Shown piece by piece: positions 49,937 through 59,135 of a stretch of 64,000 nt of DNA. Below the pieces are notes generated by a model. The model had not been told where the DNA came from. It searched no databases and saw only the letters and a list, made by a program, of their open reading frames with translations. Every line of letters begins with the position of its first letter. Position 1 is the first letter of the stretch. This DNA is from Variovorax gossypii (GTDB taxonomy: Bacteria > Pseudomonadota > Gammaproteobacteria > Burkholderiales > Burkholderiaceae_C). The position numbers were made by a program, and so were the translations under genes. The stretch lies in assembly GCF_003965815.1 (NCBI RefSeq), contig NZ_RXOE01000001.1:1586651-1650650 (forward strand), read 5' to 3'.

Positions 49937-50848
49937 TCAGATGCCCTTGGAGGAAGGATTCGCGAAGGCGTCCTTCGTCTCGGCATTCAGCGGGTAGTTG
50001 ATGTTGATACCCTTGGGCGGGATCGGCGACATGAACCACTTGGCATAGAGCTTCTCCATCTCGCCCGACTTCATCATGCCCGAGACCACGCGGTCGACCA
50101 GCGCCTTGAAGGCCGGGTCGTCCTTGCGGAACATCAGCGACTGGTTCTCGGTGCGCAGGCTCTCGCCGGTGATGATGAAGTCCTTGGGGTTGCGCGCGTT
50201 CGCGATCTGGCCGGCCAGCAGGATGTCGTCGAGCACGAAGGCCTGGGCGCGGCCGCTTTCCACCAGCAGGAAGGAATCGCTGTGGTCCTTGCCCGCGAGG
50301 CTGTTCACCTCCAGGTTGCGGCCGCGGTCGGCCTCGCGCAGCAGGCGGAACGAGGTGGTGCCGCTGGTGGTGGCCACCGTCTTGCCCTGCAGGTCGGCAA
50401 TGCTCTTGATGCCCGAATCGGCCTTCACCAGCATGCGCACGTTGTAGCGGAAGATGTCCGGCGAGAACGCCACCAGCTTCTGCCGCTCGACGAGGTTGGT
50501 GGTGGAGCCGCACTCGATGTCGACCGTGCCGTTCTGCACCAGCGGAATGCGGTTGGCCGAGGTGACGGCCTGGTACTTGATCTCGATGGCCGGGATCTTC
50601 AGTTCGCTCTTCACCGCCTCGACGATGCGGTTGCAGATCTCGATGCTGTAGCCCACGGGCTTGAGGTTGCCGTCGAGGTACGAAAAGCCGAAGGACGATT
50701 CACGGTAGCCGAAGGTGATGGAGCCGCTGGCCTTGATCTTGGCGAGCGTGTCGTTTTCCTGGGCCTGCGCGGCCGTGAGCGGCACGAGGGCGGTGAAGAC
50801 TGCCGCGAGCGCAGCGACGAAGGGAAACAGCGGACGAAGCTTGGGCAT
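49937..50848 (-). CDS. Amino-acid ABC transporter substrate-binding protein (GltI/family 3 type)
   Basis: A 303-residue exported receptor. The signal peptide ends near TAAQAQ; the mature part has the family-3 pattern ASGSITFGYRESSFGFSYLDGN, PVGYSIEICNRIVEAVK, VDIECGSTTNLVERQKLVAFS and the second-lobe SIADLQGKTVATTSGTTSF. This is typical of glutamate/aspartate-type binders. No permease or ATPase gene is adjacent, so it must use components encoded elsewhere. GAGGAGC lies upstream of ATG 50848. It is the middle gene of the aminotransferase operon. Confidence 0.9.
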   Translation of the reverse strand: MPKLRPLFPFVAALAAVFTALVPLTAAQAQENDTLAKIKASGSITFGYRESSFGFSYLDGNLKPVGYSIEICNRIVEAVKSELKIPAIEIKYQAVTSANRIPLVQNGTVDIECGSTTNLVERQKLVAFSPDIFRYNVRMLVKADSGIKSIADLQGKTVATTSGTTSFRLLREADRGRNLEVNSLAGKDHSDSFLLVESGRAQAFVLDDILLAGQIANARNPKDFIITGESLRTENQSLMFRKDDPAFKALVDRVVSGMMKSGEMEKLYAKWFMSPIPPKGININYPLNAETKDAFANPSSKGI

Positions 50849-50903
50849 GGAACGCTCCTCGGAACGATGGTTGAAGAAAAAACGAACGGGAAAGTGGTAG
50901 CGC

Positions 50904-52250
50904 TCAGCGCGCCGCTGCGGTCGCTGCCGCGCGCGTGACCGCGTCGATGGAGGCCGCGAGGCGTGCGGCGATCTCCTGCAGGTCCTGCCGCGTGGCGATG
51001 AAGGGCGGCGCCAGCAGCACGTGGTCGCCCTGGCGGCCGTCGACCGTGCCGCCGAAGGGGTAGCACAGCAGGCCGCGCGACATGGCGTCCTTCTTGACGG
51101 TGGCGTTGACCTTCAGCGCCGGATCGAACGGCGTCTTGCTCGCGCGATCGGCCACCAGCTCGATGCCCCAGAAGAAGCCTCGGCCGCGGATGTCACCCAC
51201 GTGCGGATGCGCGCCCAGCGCCTCGGCCAGCATCGCGCCGAAGGCGATGCCGTCTTCCCGCACCTTGGCGACCAGCCCGTCGCGGCGGATCACCTGCTGC
51301 ACCGCGAGCGCGGCGGCGCAGGCCATGGGGTGGCCGAGATAGGTGTGGCCATGCTGGAAGAAGCCGCTGCCCTTGGACATCGCCTCGACGATGCGGCGCT
51401 GCGCCAGCACCGCGCCCACCGGCTGGTAGCCGCCGCCCAGGCCCTTGGCGACGGTCATGAGGTCGGGCACCACGCCCTCCTGCTCGCAGGCGTGCAGCGA
51501 GCCAGTGCGGCCCATGCCGCACATCACCTCGTCGAGGATCAGCAGCACGCCGTACTTGTCGCACACCGCGCGCACGGCCTTGAAGTAGCCCGGCACCGGC
51601 GTGAGCACGCCGGCGGTGGCGCCGCCGACGGTCTCGGCCACGAAGGCGATCACGCGGTCGGCGCCCTGCGCGAGGATGGCCGCTTCCAGCTCGGCCGCCA
51701 GTCGCAGGCCGTACTGCTCCGCGCTCTCGTCGACGCGCTGCTCGCGGTACGGGTAGCAGGGCGATACGTGCGTGGCGGGCACGAGGATGGGCGCGAAGGG
51801 TTCGCGCCGCCAGGCGTTGCCGCCAACCGCGAGCGCGCCCAGCGTGTTGCCGTGGTAGCTCTGGCGACGCGCGATGAAGTGGGTGCGCTGCGGCTGGCCG
51901 ATTTCCACGAAGTACTGCCGCGCCATCTTCAGCGCCGATTCCACCGCCTCGGAGCCGCCGCTCACCAGATAGACATGGCTCATGCCCTCGGGGGCGGAGC
52001 CGATCAGCTCGTCGGCCAGCTGCTCTGCCACTTCGCTCGTGAAGAAGCTGGTGTGGGCGTAGGCCAGCTTGTCGATCTGGGCGTGCATGGCGGCCATCAC
52101 CTCAGGATGCGCGTGGCCCAGCGACGACACGGCCGCACCGCCCGAGGCGTCGAGGTATTCGCGGCCCTCGGCGTCGCGGATGAACATGCCGTGGGAGCTC
52201 ACGGCGACGGGCGGGGTCTGGCGGAGGTGGCGGTGGAAGACGTGCGTCAT
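50904..52250 (-). CDS. Class-III aminotransferase (omega-amino-acid type, PLP)
   Basis: A 448-residue PLP enzyme. It has the class-III features LDASGGAAVSSLGHAHPEV, SGGSEAVESALKMARQY (cofactor phosphate site), LILDEVMCGMGRTG with the PLP-contact Asp, and TVAKGLGGGYQPVGAV with the Schiff-base Lys. It transfers an amino group from an omega-amino acid or amine to pyruvate or 2-oxoglutarate. ATG 52250 is chosen; the frame is open further upstream, where the operators lie. It heads the three-gene operon with a binding protein and racemase-like enzyme and is divergent from RpiR. Confidence 0.9.
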   Translation of the reverse strand: MTHVFHRHLRQTPPVAVSSHGMFIRDAEGREYLDASGGAAVSSLGHAHPEVMAAMHAQIDKLAYAHTSFFTSEVAEQLADELIGSAPEGMSHVYLVSGGSEAVESALKMARQYFVEIGQPQRTHFIARRQSYHGNTLGALAVGGNAWRREPFAPILVPATHVSPCYPYREQRVDESAEQYGLRLAAELEAAILAQGADRVIAFVAETVGGATAGVLTPVPGYFKAVRAVCDKYGVLLILDEVMCGMGRTGSLHACEQEGVVPDLMTVAKGLGGGYQPVGAVLAQRRIVEAMSKGSGFFQHGHTYLGHPMACAAALAVQQVIRRDGLVAKVREDGIAFGAMLAEALGAHPHVGDIRGRGFFWGIELVADRASKTPFDPALKVNATVKKDAMSRGLLCYPFGGTVDGRQGDHVLLAPPFIATRQDLQEIAARLAASIDAVTRAAATAAAR

Positions 52251-52308
52251 GGCGGCTGGCGATCCGGGGCTCGGGTTGGGTTGGGTCGGGTTCTGTTGAA
52301 TGCGGGAT

Positions 52309-52404
52309 GGAACTAACGTTTCCATTGAATTATTGTTTGGAACATTTGTTCCGTCAACTGTTACGGCAACAACTGCGGCGGGCCGCCTCCGGTACATTTG
52401 TTCC
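52309..52404. promoter_or_regulatory. RpiR operator cluster between divergent genes
   Basis: GGAACATTTGTTCC (52339-52352) is a perfect palindrome. GGTACATTTGTTCC (52391-52404) differs by one base, and a weaker related GGAACTAACGTTTCC lies at 52309-52323. The best two copies are 52 bp apart, close to five helical turns. They lie between the aminotransferase and RpiR starts and probably control both. Confidence 0.75.
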
Positions 52405-52430
52405 AACGACAGACGAAGAGAGACACGACC

Positions 52431-53297
52431 ATGGGCGCGAAGGAACAGATCCGCCAGCGTTTCAACGAACTGAGCCCTGCCCTGCAGCAGGTGGCGCGCT
52501 ACGTGCTCGACCACCCCAACGAGGTGGTCACGGGCTCGATGCGCAACGTGGGCACGCGCTCGCAGAGCACGCCCGCCACCCTCGTGCGTTTCGCGCAGCA
52601 CATGGGCTTCGAGGGCTGGCCGCAGCTCAAGGAGGCCTTCGCCGCCGACATGGGGCTGGGCTCCGAGACCTATGGCGGGCGCGCCAAGCAGCTCGTCGGC
52701 CGGGCGAGCGACCAGACGCTGACCGGCGAGATGTTCGAGGTGCAGCGCCGCAATCTCGAGGCCACGCACCAGCAGAGCGGACAGGCGCTGCAGAAGGCCT
52801 GCGCGCTGATCGAGAAGGCGCCGGCCGTGCACGCCGCCGGCTTCCGGGCCTGCTTTCCGATCGCCTTTTCCTTCGTCTACGTGTACCGGCTCTTCCGCTC
52901 CAGCGTGCACCTGGTCGACGGCCAGGGCGGTTCGCTGGAAATGCAGCAGCGCGCCTTCGCCAAGGGCGATGCGCTGGTGGTGGCGAGCTTCGCGCCCTAC
53001 TCCCGCGAGGCGCTGCAGGTGACGCAGGCAGCCAAGGCGGCGGGCTGCCGCATCGTCGCCATCACCGACAGCGAGGCTTCGCCGCTGTCGCTGCTGGCGG
53101 ACGAGACGCTGCTGTTCACGATCCACAGCCCCTCGTTCTTCCCCTCGGTCGCCGCCGGGGTGGCGGTGACGGAAGCGCTGGTCGAGCTGCTGGCCAGCCG
53201 CGCGGGCAAGCCGGTGATCCGCCGCATCGACCAGGCCGAGGCGCAGCTGTTCGAGTCGGGGGCCTACCTCACGGCGCCGGCGGTGCGCGGCGGATAG
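52431..53297 (+). CDS. RpiR family transcriptional regulator
   Basis: A 288-residue regulator with an N-terminal HTH_6 domain (SPALQQVARYVLDHPNEVVTGSMRNVGTRSQSTPATLVRFAQHMGF) and a C-terminal SIS domain (CALIEKAPAVHAAGF, VVASFAPYSREALQV, AITDSEASPLSLLADETL). SIS domains usually bind phosphosugars, but RpiR members next to amino-acid catabolic genes can sense other ligands. ATG 52431 was chosen; a start at 52398 overlaps the operator. It is divergent from the aminotransferase operon. Confidence 0.88.
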   Translation: MGAKEQIRQRFNELSPALQQVARYVLDHPNEVVTGSMRNVGTRSQSTPATLVRFAQHMGFEGWPQLKEAFAADMGLGSETYGGRAKQLVGRASDQTLTGEMFEVQRRNLEATHQQSGQALQKACALIEKAPAVHAAGFRACFPIAFSFVYVYRLFRSSVHLVDGQGGSLEMQQRAFAKGDALVVASFAPYSREALQVTQAAKAAGCRIVAITDSEASPLSLLADETLLFTIHSPSFFPSVAAGVAVTEALVELLASRAGKPVIRRIDQAEAQLFESGAYLTAPAVRGG

Positions 53298-53309
53298 GAA
53301 GCGATCGGG

Positions 53310-54044
53310 TCAGACCAGCGCCCGGGTGCGGGTGGGGTTCTTCTGGTTCAGGTAGAGCACCAGCATGTCGCGCCTGGTGTTGATGTGGTCGCGCATGAAG
53401 GCTTCGGATTCGGAGGCTTCCTGCCGGCCCAGCGACTCGACGATGCGGCAGTGCTCCGCCAGCGCCTGCAGGGCCTGCTCGTGCCTGTGCAGCAGCATCG
53501 AGGCATCGCGGTTGTGGGGCCGCAGCTTGCTGTCGAAGATGAGCGGCAGCTGGCTGGCCCGCTGCACCGCCTCGGTCAGCCAGCGGTTGTCCGCCAGGGC
53601 CAGCAGCTTGCGGTGGAAGGCCAGGTTCAGGTCCTGCCACCGCGCCGCCCGGCCTTCGCTCCACTCCCCGGTGTGGTGCAGGAGTTCGTGCTGCTCGTCG
53701 AGCATGGCTGTCAGCTGCGACAGGGCCGTGCCGTCCAGGCCGCGCTCGCTGATCAGGCGGCAGCACATGCCTTCCAGGGTGGCGCGCACGCTGAAGGCGT
53801 CGAAGACGTCCTTGGCGTTGAAACGACGCACCTGGAAGCCCTTGTTGGGCAGGTAGACCAGCAACCCCTCGTCGGCCAGCCGCGCCATGGCGCCGCGCAC
53901 GGGCGTGCGCGACACGCCGAGCTCATTGGCCAGCGTGATCTCCATCAAGTGGGAGCCGGGCGCGATCTCGCCGTCGAAGATTCGGTCGCGCAGCGTTTCG
54001 GCCACGGTCAACGCTCGTGTCCGGGAAGGGTCTGGGGGAGTCAT
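53310..54044 (-). CDS. GntR family regulator, FadR/FCD type
   Basis: A 244-residue regulator with the GntR winged helix (LTVAETLRDRIFDGEIAPGSHLMEITLANELGVSRTPVRGAMARLADEGLLVYLPNKGFQV) and an FCD effector domain holding the metal-ligand Asp/His positions (DLNLAFHRKLL, LAEHCRIV, RDHINTRRDM). Its target is not adjacent by orientation: it converges on rpiR and is preceded by an AT-rich promoter region. It may regulate itself and a distant amino-acid or organic-acid pathway. Confidence 0.88.
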   Translation of the reverse strand: MTPPDPSRTRALTVAETLRDRIFDGEIAPGSHLMEITLANELGVSRTPVRGAMARLADEGLLVYLPNKGFQVRRFNAKDVFDAFSVRATLEGMCCRLISERGLDGTALSQLTAMLDEQHELLHHTGEWSEGRAARWQDLNLAFHRKLLALADNRWLTEAVQRASQLPLIFDSKLRPHNRDASMLLHRHEQALQALAEHCRIVESLGRQEASESEAFMRDHINTRRDMLVLYLNQKNPTRTRALV

Positions 54045-54122
54045 CGAAAATCGGGAACTGGGGGCGGCCGGAAGCGGGCCGCGCGGATGGTACGGCGGCG
54101 TACAAAAGCTTCATATCCCCTG

Positions 54123-54168
54123 TTTCCGTAAAAATTTTATTTCGCGACTTTTTCGATGATTACGGAAA
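54123..54168. promoter_or_regulatory. AT-rich promoter region with inverted TTTCCGTAA sites
   Basis: TTTCCGTAA (54123-54131) and TTACGGAAA (54160-54168) are perfect inverted half-sites 28 bases apart inside a strongly AT-rich stretch, 80 bases before the GntR start. Likely an operator pair or looped promoter element for that gene. Confidence 0.5.
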
Positions 54169-54265
54169 TTTTCTTAATTTTTGTAAACATACATGTAGCC
54201 GAAAGCGTTAGCCCGCCCCTTTCCGGCTTTCGGGCCCCTCCCGGGCCCTGCAGAAGGCCCTGCCG

Positions 54266-54727
54266 TCAGCCAGCCACCGACCCGGCCGCGAGATGGATCG
54301 CGGCCCGGATCCGCGGGTAGGTCCCGCAGCGGCAGATGTTGCCGCTCATGGCGCTGGAGACGTCCTCGTCGCTGGGCTTCGGCGTCTTCCTGAGCAGCGC
54401 GCAGGCCGACATCAGCTGGCCGCTCTGGCAGTAGCCGCACTGCACCACGTCGACCTCGGCCCAGGCCTGGCGCAGCGCGTCGGCTTCCTTGCCCTTCAGC
54501 CCCTCGATGGTGGTGACCTCGCGGGCCCCCACCGCCTCGACCGGCGTGACGCAGGAGCGCACCGCCTCGCCGTCGAGGTGCACGGTGCAGGCGCCGCACA
54601 GGGCCTTGCCGCAGCCGAACTTGGTGCCGACGAGCTTCATTTCGCCGCGCAGCACCCACAGCAGGGGCGTGTCGGGCTCGGCATCGACGGTGGTGGTCTT
54701 GCCGTTGACGGTGATCGTGGTGGTCAT
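54266..54727 (-). CDS. iorA: 2Fe-2S subunit of a molybdenum hydroxylase, isoquinoline 1-oxidoreductase alpha type
   Basis: A 153-residue protein with two 2Fe-2S sites: a plant-ferredoxin type (C39, C44, C47, C59) and a second all-helical cluster (C97, C100, C132, C134). This is the small electron-transfer subunit of xanthine-oxidase-family hydroxylases, specifically the two-subunit IorAB type that passes electrons from the Mo cofactor to an external acceptor. It has no signal of its own, so it would ride with the Tat-exported large subunit. It follows that gene by 37 bases. Confidence 0.9.
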   Translation of the reverse strand: MTTTITVNGKTTTVDAEPDTPLLWVLRGEMKLVGTKFGCGKALCGACTVHLDGEAVRSCVTPVEAVGAREVTTIEGLKGKEADALRQAWAEVDVVQCGYCQSGQLMSACALLRKTPKPSDEDVSSAMSGNICRCGTYPRIRAAIHLAAGSVAG

Positions 54728-54764
54728 GGCGTCTCTCTTGCGTAAAAGGTACGAATGTCGGGAA

Positions 54765-57035
54765 TCAGACAAGCCGCAGCGGCAGGCTGCGCAGGCGCTG
54801 GCCGGTGAGCGCGAAGACGGCATTGGCCACCGCCGGCGCGATGGGCGGCGTGCCGGGCTCGCCCACGCCGCCGGGCTCCTCGCTGCCGGCGACGATGTCG
54901 ACCTCGATGACGGGGCACTCGTTCATGCGCAGCGGCATGTAGTCGTGGAAGTTGCTCTGCTGCACCTGGCCCTTCTCGACCGTGATCTCGCCGTGCAGCG
55001 CGGCCGAGAGGCCGTAGACGATGGCGCCTTCCATCTGCTGGCGGACCAGGTTCGGGTTGACGGCCACGCCGCAGTCGATGACGCAGACCACGCGGTGCAC
55101 GCGCAGCTGCTTCTCGGGCGATACAGACACCTCGGCCACCTGGGCGACGATGCTGCCGAAGGAACGATGGATCGCGAGGCCTCGCGCCCGCTTCGCCCCG
55201 TCGGGCCCTGCCGCGGGCGGCTGGCCCCAGCCGGACAGCTCGGCCACGCGTTTCAGCACGCGCATGTGGCGCTCGTCTTTCGATAGCAGCGCGGCGCGGA
55301 AGGCCACCGGGTCCTTGTCGGCGGCGGCCGCGCATTCGTCGATGAAGCTTTCCACGAAGAAGGCGTTCTGCGAATGCGCGACCGAGCGCCACACGCCCGT
55401 GGGCATGGCCGACTCCACCGGCTCGTGGGCCACGCGCGCATTGGGAAAGGCGTAGGCCGTGTTCCAGGCGCCGTCGGTGGCGGTGTCCATGAGCGAGGGC
55501 GCGCCCATGCTCGAGCCGGCCGTGGTGGTCTGCCAGGCGACCAGCGCGCCGGCGGCGTCGAAGCCCGCCCTGCAGCGCGCGACGTAGGCCGGCCGGTAGA
55601 AGTCGTGCGCCATGTCTTCCTCGCGCGACCAGAAGAGCTGCACCGGCGCGCCCCCGGTCTCGCGCGCCAGCGTGGCGGCCTGCGTGACGAAGTCGGTGCT
55701 GTAGCGCCGGCCGAAGCCGCCGCCGAGGTAGGTCACGTGCAGGTCGACCTTGGCGGTATCGATGCCCAGCGCCTTGGCCACCGCGCCGCGCGTGAAGCCC
55801 GGCGCCTGCGTCGGCGCCCAGACAGTCGCCGCGCCGTCCTTGAATTGCACGGTGCAATTCATCGGCTCCATGGTGGCGTGGGCCAGGAAGGGCACGCGGT
55901 ACTCGGCCTCGATGGTCTTCGCCGCCGAGCGGAGTGCCGCGGCCACGTCGCCGTCGTCGAGCCGGGCGTTGCCGGGCTTGGCGCGCAGCGTCTGCGACAG
56001 GCGCTCGACCATTTCTGCGCTCGAAAGACTGGCGGCCGGGCCGTGGTCCCATTCGATCTGGAGCGCCTTCACCGCGCGCATCGCGTGGTACGGCGTATCG
56101 GCGATCACGGCCACGCCGCCCGGCGTGGCGCCGGTGCCGATGAGGGTGGCGCCGACCGGATCGAGCGCCATCACCTTGCGCACGCCGGGCAGCTTCTGCG
56201 CGGCGGTTGCGTCGAAGCTCGCGACGCAGCCTCCGGTGGTCGGGCACATCGCGATGCTCGCGTACAGCAGGCCCGGCGGCAACACGTCGAGGCCGAAGAT
56301 GGCGGAGCCGTCGAGCTTGGCCGCGCCGTCGACACGCCGCGCGGGCTGGCCGATGAGCTTGAAGTCGGCCGCCTTCTTCAGCGCCACCTGCGCCGGCAGC
56401 GGCTGCTGCGCGGCCTTCGGGGCCAGTTCGCCGAAGCTGGCGCTCCTGCCGCTCGCCTGGTGCAGCACGCGCCCCGCCTCGGCGCGGCACTCGGCCGCCG
56501 GCACCTGCCACAGCGCGGCCGCGGCCCCCACCAGCATGACGCGCGCCGATGCGCCCGCCTCGCGCAGCGGCATCCACTGGTCGGTGATGCTCGAGGAACC
56601 GCCCGTGCCCGAAAGCCCCGGGATCGCGCGCAGCAGCTTGCCCACCACGTGCTGCGTGGAGCGCTTCATCGCGCCCTCGTCGCCGGGCCGGAAAGGCAGC
56701 GCGTCGAGGATCGCCGCCTGGTTGTTGTAGATGGCGTCGGAGCCGGCCGTCTCGTGGCGGATCTGCTCGAGCGAGGCGCCCATCTCCTCGGCCAGCAGCA
56801 TCGACAGGCCGGTGTGCGTGCCCTGCCCCATTTCCGACTGCGACATCATCAGCGTGACCGTGTTGTCGCTGCCCACCTTGACCCAGCCGTTGAGCGCGAC
56901 CTGCCCCGGGGCGGTAGGCAACGGCTGGGCAGGCACGAGCCGCGGGGCGGCCGGCGTGGCCGACCAGCCGACGACGAGGGCGCCGACGGCCCCTACCGTG
57001 CCGAGAACGAAATGACGGCGTTTGAGCTTGGGCAT
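54765..57035 (-). CDS. iorB: Molybdopterin-binding large subunit, isoquinoline 1-oxidoreductase beta type
   Basis: A 756-residue enzyme with a twin-arginine signal ([19 protein letters not shown]), so it folds in the cytoplasm with its cofactor and is exported with its partner. It carries xanthine-dehydrogenase-family Mo-cofactor segments: [55 protein letters not shown] and [17 protein letters not shown] with the catalytic Glu near the C-terminus. Together with the 2Fe-2S subunit it would hydroxylate an N-heterocycle or oxidise an aldehyde. The substrate is not fixed by sequence. A TetR gene precedes it by 48 bases on the same strand. The cytochrome subunit seen in some relatives is absent. 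Confidence 0.88.
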   Translation of the reverse strand: MPKLKRRHFVLGTVGAVGALVVGWSATPAAPRLVPAQPLPTAPGQVALNGWVKVGSDNTVTLMMSQSEMGQGTHTGLSMLLAEEMGASLEQIRHETAGSDAIYNNQAAILDALPFRPGDEGAMKRSTQHVVGKLLRAIPGLSGTGGSSSITDQWMPLREAGASARVMLVGAAAALWQVPAAECRAEAGRVLHQASGRSASFGELAPKAAQQPLPAQVALKKAADFKLIGQPARRVDGAAKLDGSAIFGLDVLPPGLLYASIAMCPTTGGCVASFDATAAQKLPGVRKVMALDPVGATLIGTGATPGGVAVIADTPYHAMRAVKALQIEWDHGPAASLSSAEMVERLSQTLRAKPGNARLDDGDVAAALRSAAKTIEAEYRVPFLAHATMEPMNCTVQFKDGAATVWAPTQAPGFTRGAVAKALGIDTAKVDLHVTYLGGGFGRRYSTDFVTQAATLARETGGAPVQLFWSREEDMAHDFYRPAYVARCRAGFDAAGALVAWQTTTAGSSMGAPSLMDTATDGAWNTAYAFPNARVAHEPVESAMPTGVWRSVAHSQNAFFVESFIDECAAAADKDPVAFRAALLSKDERHMRVLKRVAELSGWGQPPAAGPDGAKRARGLAIHRSFGSIVAQVAEVSVSPEKQLRVHRVVCVIDCGVAVNPNLVRQQMEGAIVYGLSAALHGEITVEKGQVQQSNFHDYMPLRMNECPVIEVDIVAGSEEPGGVGEPGTPPIAPAVANAVFALTGQRLRSLPLRLV

Positions 57036-57083
57036 GACGTGGTTCTTTCGTGGGGAAATCTTTTTTAGCTCCGGCGCGCCGGG

Positions 57084-57665
57084 TCAGCTTTCGGCGATGC
57101 CGCGCCAGAAAGTCTCGAAGCCGGCCTCGCAATAGGCGGCACCGGCCTTCTTGCCGCTTGCCTGCGCGACGAAGGCCATGCTGGTCTCGGCCATCGCGCC
57201 GAACATCGCGCCGAGGAATGGCAGCGGCTGGTCGCGGATCAGCTTCTTTTTGATGCAATCCGTCGAGAGCACCTCGAGCCGCAGGAACGGCGCCATGCCG
57301 GCCGCGCGGCTTTCGTCGCTCACCTGGTCGGACACCTTGAGCTGCGACATCACCTTGAATTTCTCCGGGTTGTCGACGCCCCAGTACACATAACGGTCCC
57401 AGACGTGGCGGTACTTGGTCTTGGGGTCGGCCTCCTCGGGCCAGTCGGCGAGCATGACTTCGGCCAGCTCGGTCTTCAGCTGGCGGTAGAGCTCGTTGAC
57501 CAGCACTTCCTTGCTCGCGAAGTAGGTGAACAGCGTGCCCTCGGCCACGCCCGCGGCGCGCGAGACGGCCGAGGTGGGCGTGCTCCATGCACCGCGAACA
57601 GCAAACTCGGCGATGGCCGCGTCGAGGATCGCGTTGCGCTTGTCTTCGCTCCGGGGTCTGGCCAT
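57084..57665 (-). CDS. TetR family regulator of the molybdenum hydroxylase operon
   Basis: A 193-residue TetR regulator with the HTH AAIAEFAVRG, SAVSRAAGVAEGTLFTYFASKEVLVNELY. The C-terminal ligand domain is helical (VWDRYVYWGVDNPEKFKVMSQLK). It lies 48 bases upstream of the large-subunit gene on the same strand and has a perfect 18-bp palindrome just before its own start, so it most likely represses the whole operon until an inducer binds. Confidence 0.88.
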   Translation of the reverse strand: MARPRSEDKRNAILDAAIAEFAVRGAWSTPTSAVSRAAGVAEGTLFTYFASKEVLVNELYRQLKTELAEVMLADWPEEADPKTKYRHVWDRYVYWGVDNPEKFKVMSQLKVSDQVSDESRAAGMAPFLRLEVLSTDCIKKKLIRDQPLPFLGAMFGAMAETSMAFVAQASGKKAGAAYCEAGFETFWRGIAES

Positions 57666-57686
57666 GGCTAGCGGCAGCCTTTATTG

Positions 57687-57704
57687 ATTGAGTACATACT
57701 CAAT
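57687..57704. promoter_or_regulatory. TetR operator palindrome
   Basis: ATTGAGTACATACTCAAT is a palindrome with 8-bp arms and a CA centre, 22 bases upstream of the TetR start. It is in the position and form expected of an autoregulatory TetR operator. Confidence 0.82.
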
Positions 57705-57747
57705 TATAGAAACGCCTTCCGGCGGCGTGCAAGCGGCTTCAAGCGGC

Positions 57748-58536
57748 CTACCTGGCAAGAATCCAGGCGGCGATCTGCGCAACGACTTCGCCTTCGAGCC
57801 CGTTGAAGCCGTGATACGCCATGGCCTCGCACGGATCGCCCCGGCTCTCCCCGCCCTTGAAGCTCAGCAGTTCCTTCCTCGGCGAGTTGCCGAGCTTCTC
57901 CATGAGGGCTGGCACGTTGGAGAAGGCGCAGAGCGCGCAGCCATCCTGCTCGTGATGCACGACGAGAACGGGAACGCGGATCTTCTCCAGCGGCATCGCC
58001 GGAACGGGCCGCCCCCTGTTGTCGGTGAGGATGGTCGAGCTCAGGACGATGCCGTCCGGCCCTTCAGGGCCCGCCAGCTCCGTGGCGACGTAGGCCGCGG
58101 ACTGCGTGCCCCGGCTGGTGCCCACAAGCCACACGGGCACCTTCGATTGCTCGCGCATCCAAGCAATGACCGCCTTGATGTCGGCCGCGTGCTCCGGCCT
58201 CTGGCGAAAGCCGCTCAGGAAGGGCGGGCTCTGCCGGTCGGACGGTGCATCGACCACCGCGACCATCAGCCCCCGGTCCGCGAACAGCTGCCGCGTGCGA
58301 ACGAGGAAATTCCCGGCGCCCCAGTTGAACGAGCCGTTGGGAAAGATCTGCAGCCCGCCGTGCCCGCCCGCGAGCAGCACCACCGCGGCCCTCGCTTCCG
58401 GCGGCGACAGCACGAGCATCCGCTGCGTCACGCCGGGCCGGGTGGGGATGTCGACCACCTTCTGCGTCGTCTGCGCATGGGCCTGCACGACCAGTGCGAT
58501 CAGGAAACCCGCGATCCAGTACCTGCATGAGCGCAT
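57748..58536 (-). CDS. Exported alpha/beta hydrolase
   Basis: A 262-residue secreted hydrolase with a signal peptide (YWIAGFLIALVVQAHAQ). It has the oxyanion segment VVLLAGGHGGLQ, the nucleophile motif GTSRGT near residue 140, an acid in VVHHEQDGCALC and a C-terminal His in YHGFNGLE. Two Cys residues near the acid may form a disulphide. Substrate unknown. ATG 58536 has GGGAGA upstream; the frame is open further. It is divergent from the SPW-repeat gene. Confidence 0.82.
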   Translation of the reverse strand: MRSCRYWIAGFLIALVVQAHAQTTQKVVDIPTRPGVTQRMLVLSPPEARAAVVLLAGGHGGLQIFPNGSFNWGAGNFLVRTRQLFADRGLMVAVVDAPSDRQSPPFLSGFRQRPEHAADIKAVIAWMREQSKVPVWLVGTSRGTQSAAYVATELAGPEGPDGIVLSSTILTDNRGRPVPAMPLEKIRVPVLVVHHEQDGCALCAFSNVPALMEKLGNSPRKELLSFKGGESRGDPCEAMAYHGFNGLEGEVVAQIAAWILAR

Positions 58537-58645
58537 AGGAGATCTCCCGGGAGGGTGACGTCGAGACCGGATGCTAAGCCCGCGCCGCCGCCGGGAGCCC
58601 CGCCCTCCCCCACGGAACCCTTCCACGGAACCCGAAGTCCAACCG

Positions 58646-58670
58646 CTGTCGCGGCGACTTGTCGCGACAG
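58646..58670 (+). promoter_or_regulatory. Hairpin abutting the ribosome binding site of the SPW gene
   Basis: CTGTCGCG and CGCGACAG form a perfect 8-bp stem with a nine-base loop; the AGGAGG Shine-Dalgarno starts within the last bases of the stem. It could hold back translation in a temperature- or factor-dependent way, or simply be a 5' stabiliser. Confidence 0.55.
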
Positions 58671-58682
58671 GAGGCTATGACC

Positions 58683-59048
58683 ATGAAGCAAGTGAAGCAT
58701 TGGCAAGACCCCGTCAACGCCGTAGCCGGCGCCTGGCTGATCGTCTCGCCCTGGGTTCTGGGCTTTTCGGGCATGACACCCGCCATGTGGACGATGGTGG
58801 CGACCGGCATAGTGCTCGGCGCGGTGGCGCTGGGTGCGACCTTCGTGCCACGACAGTGGGAAGAATGGACCGAGGTCGGGCTGGCGGCCTGGCTCGCGGT
58901 GTCGCCCTGGGTACTCGGCTTCCGCAGCAATGAAACGGCAATGGTCAATGCGGTGCTGGTCGCCGCGGTGATCCTGGTGCTTGCGCTGTGGGTGCTCGTG
59001 ACCGACAAGGACTACCTGGGCCACACCATCGACCGCCCGGCGCACTGA
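58683..59048 (+). CDS. SPW-repeat membrane protein
   Basis: A 121-residue integral membrane protein with four hydrophobic segments and two copies of the SPWVLGF motif (IVSPWVLGF near 22-30 and AVSPWVLGF near 78-86), the signature of the SPW repeat family. The function is unknown. The start at 58683 is eight bases after AGGAGG; an ATG at 58677 is too close to it. It has a hairpin across the ribosome binding site. No neighbour shares its strand. Confidence 0.85.
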   Translation: MKQVKHWQDPVNAVAGAWLIVSPWVLGFSGMTPAMWTMVATGIVLGAVALGATFVPRQWEEWTEVGLAAWLAVSPWVLGFRSNETAMVNAVLVAAVILVLALWVLVTDKDYLGHTIDRPAH

Positions 59049-59135
59049 CCTGACAACCGGCACGCGCTGCCGATAGCGCGGCCAGGTCCGGCAAGGCGCT
59101 CGCGCCGATGCCGGGCCTCTACTTCGATCAGCCGC

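Noticed and set aside
52251..53126. N-terminal extension of the aminotransferase frame through the regulator gene
   Set aside because: It would run antisense through rpiR and across the operators; ATG 52250 begins the typical class-III N-terminus.
55374..57068. Long plus-strand frame opposite the molybdopterin subunit
   Set aside because: Arg/Ala/His-rich shadow without motifs; the minus strand has a Tat signal and molybdenum hydroxylase motifs.
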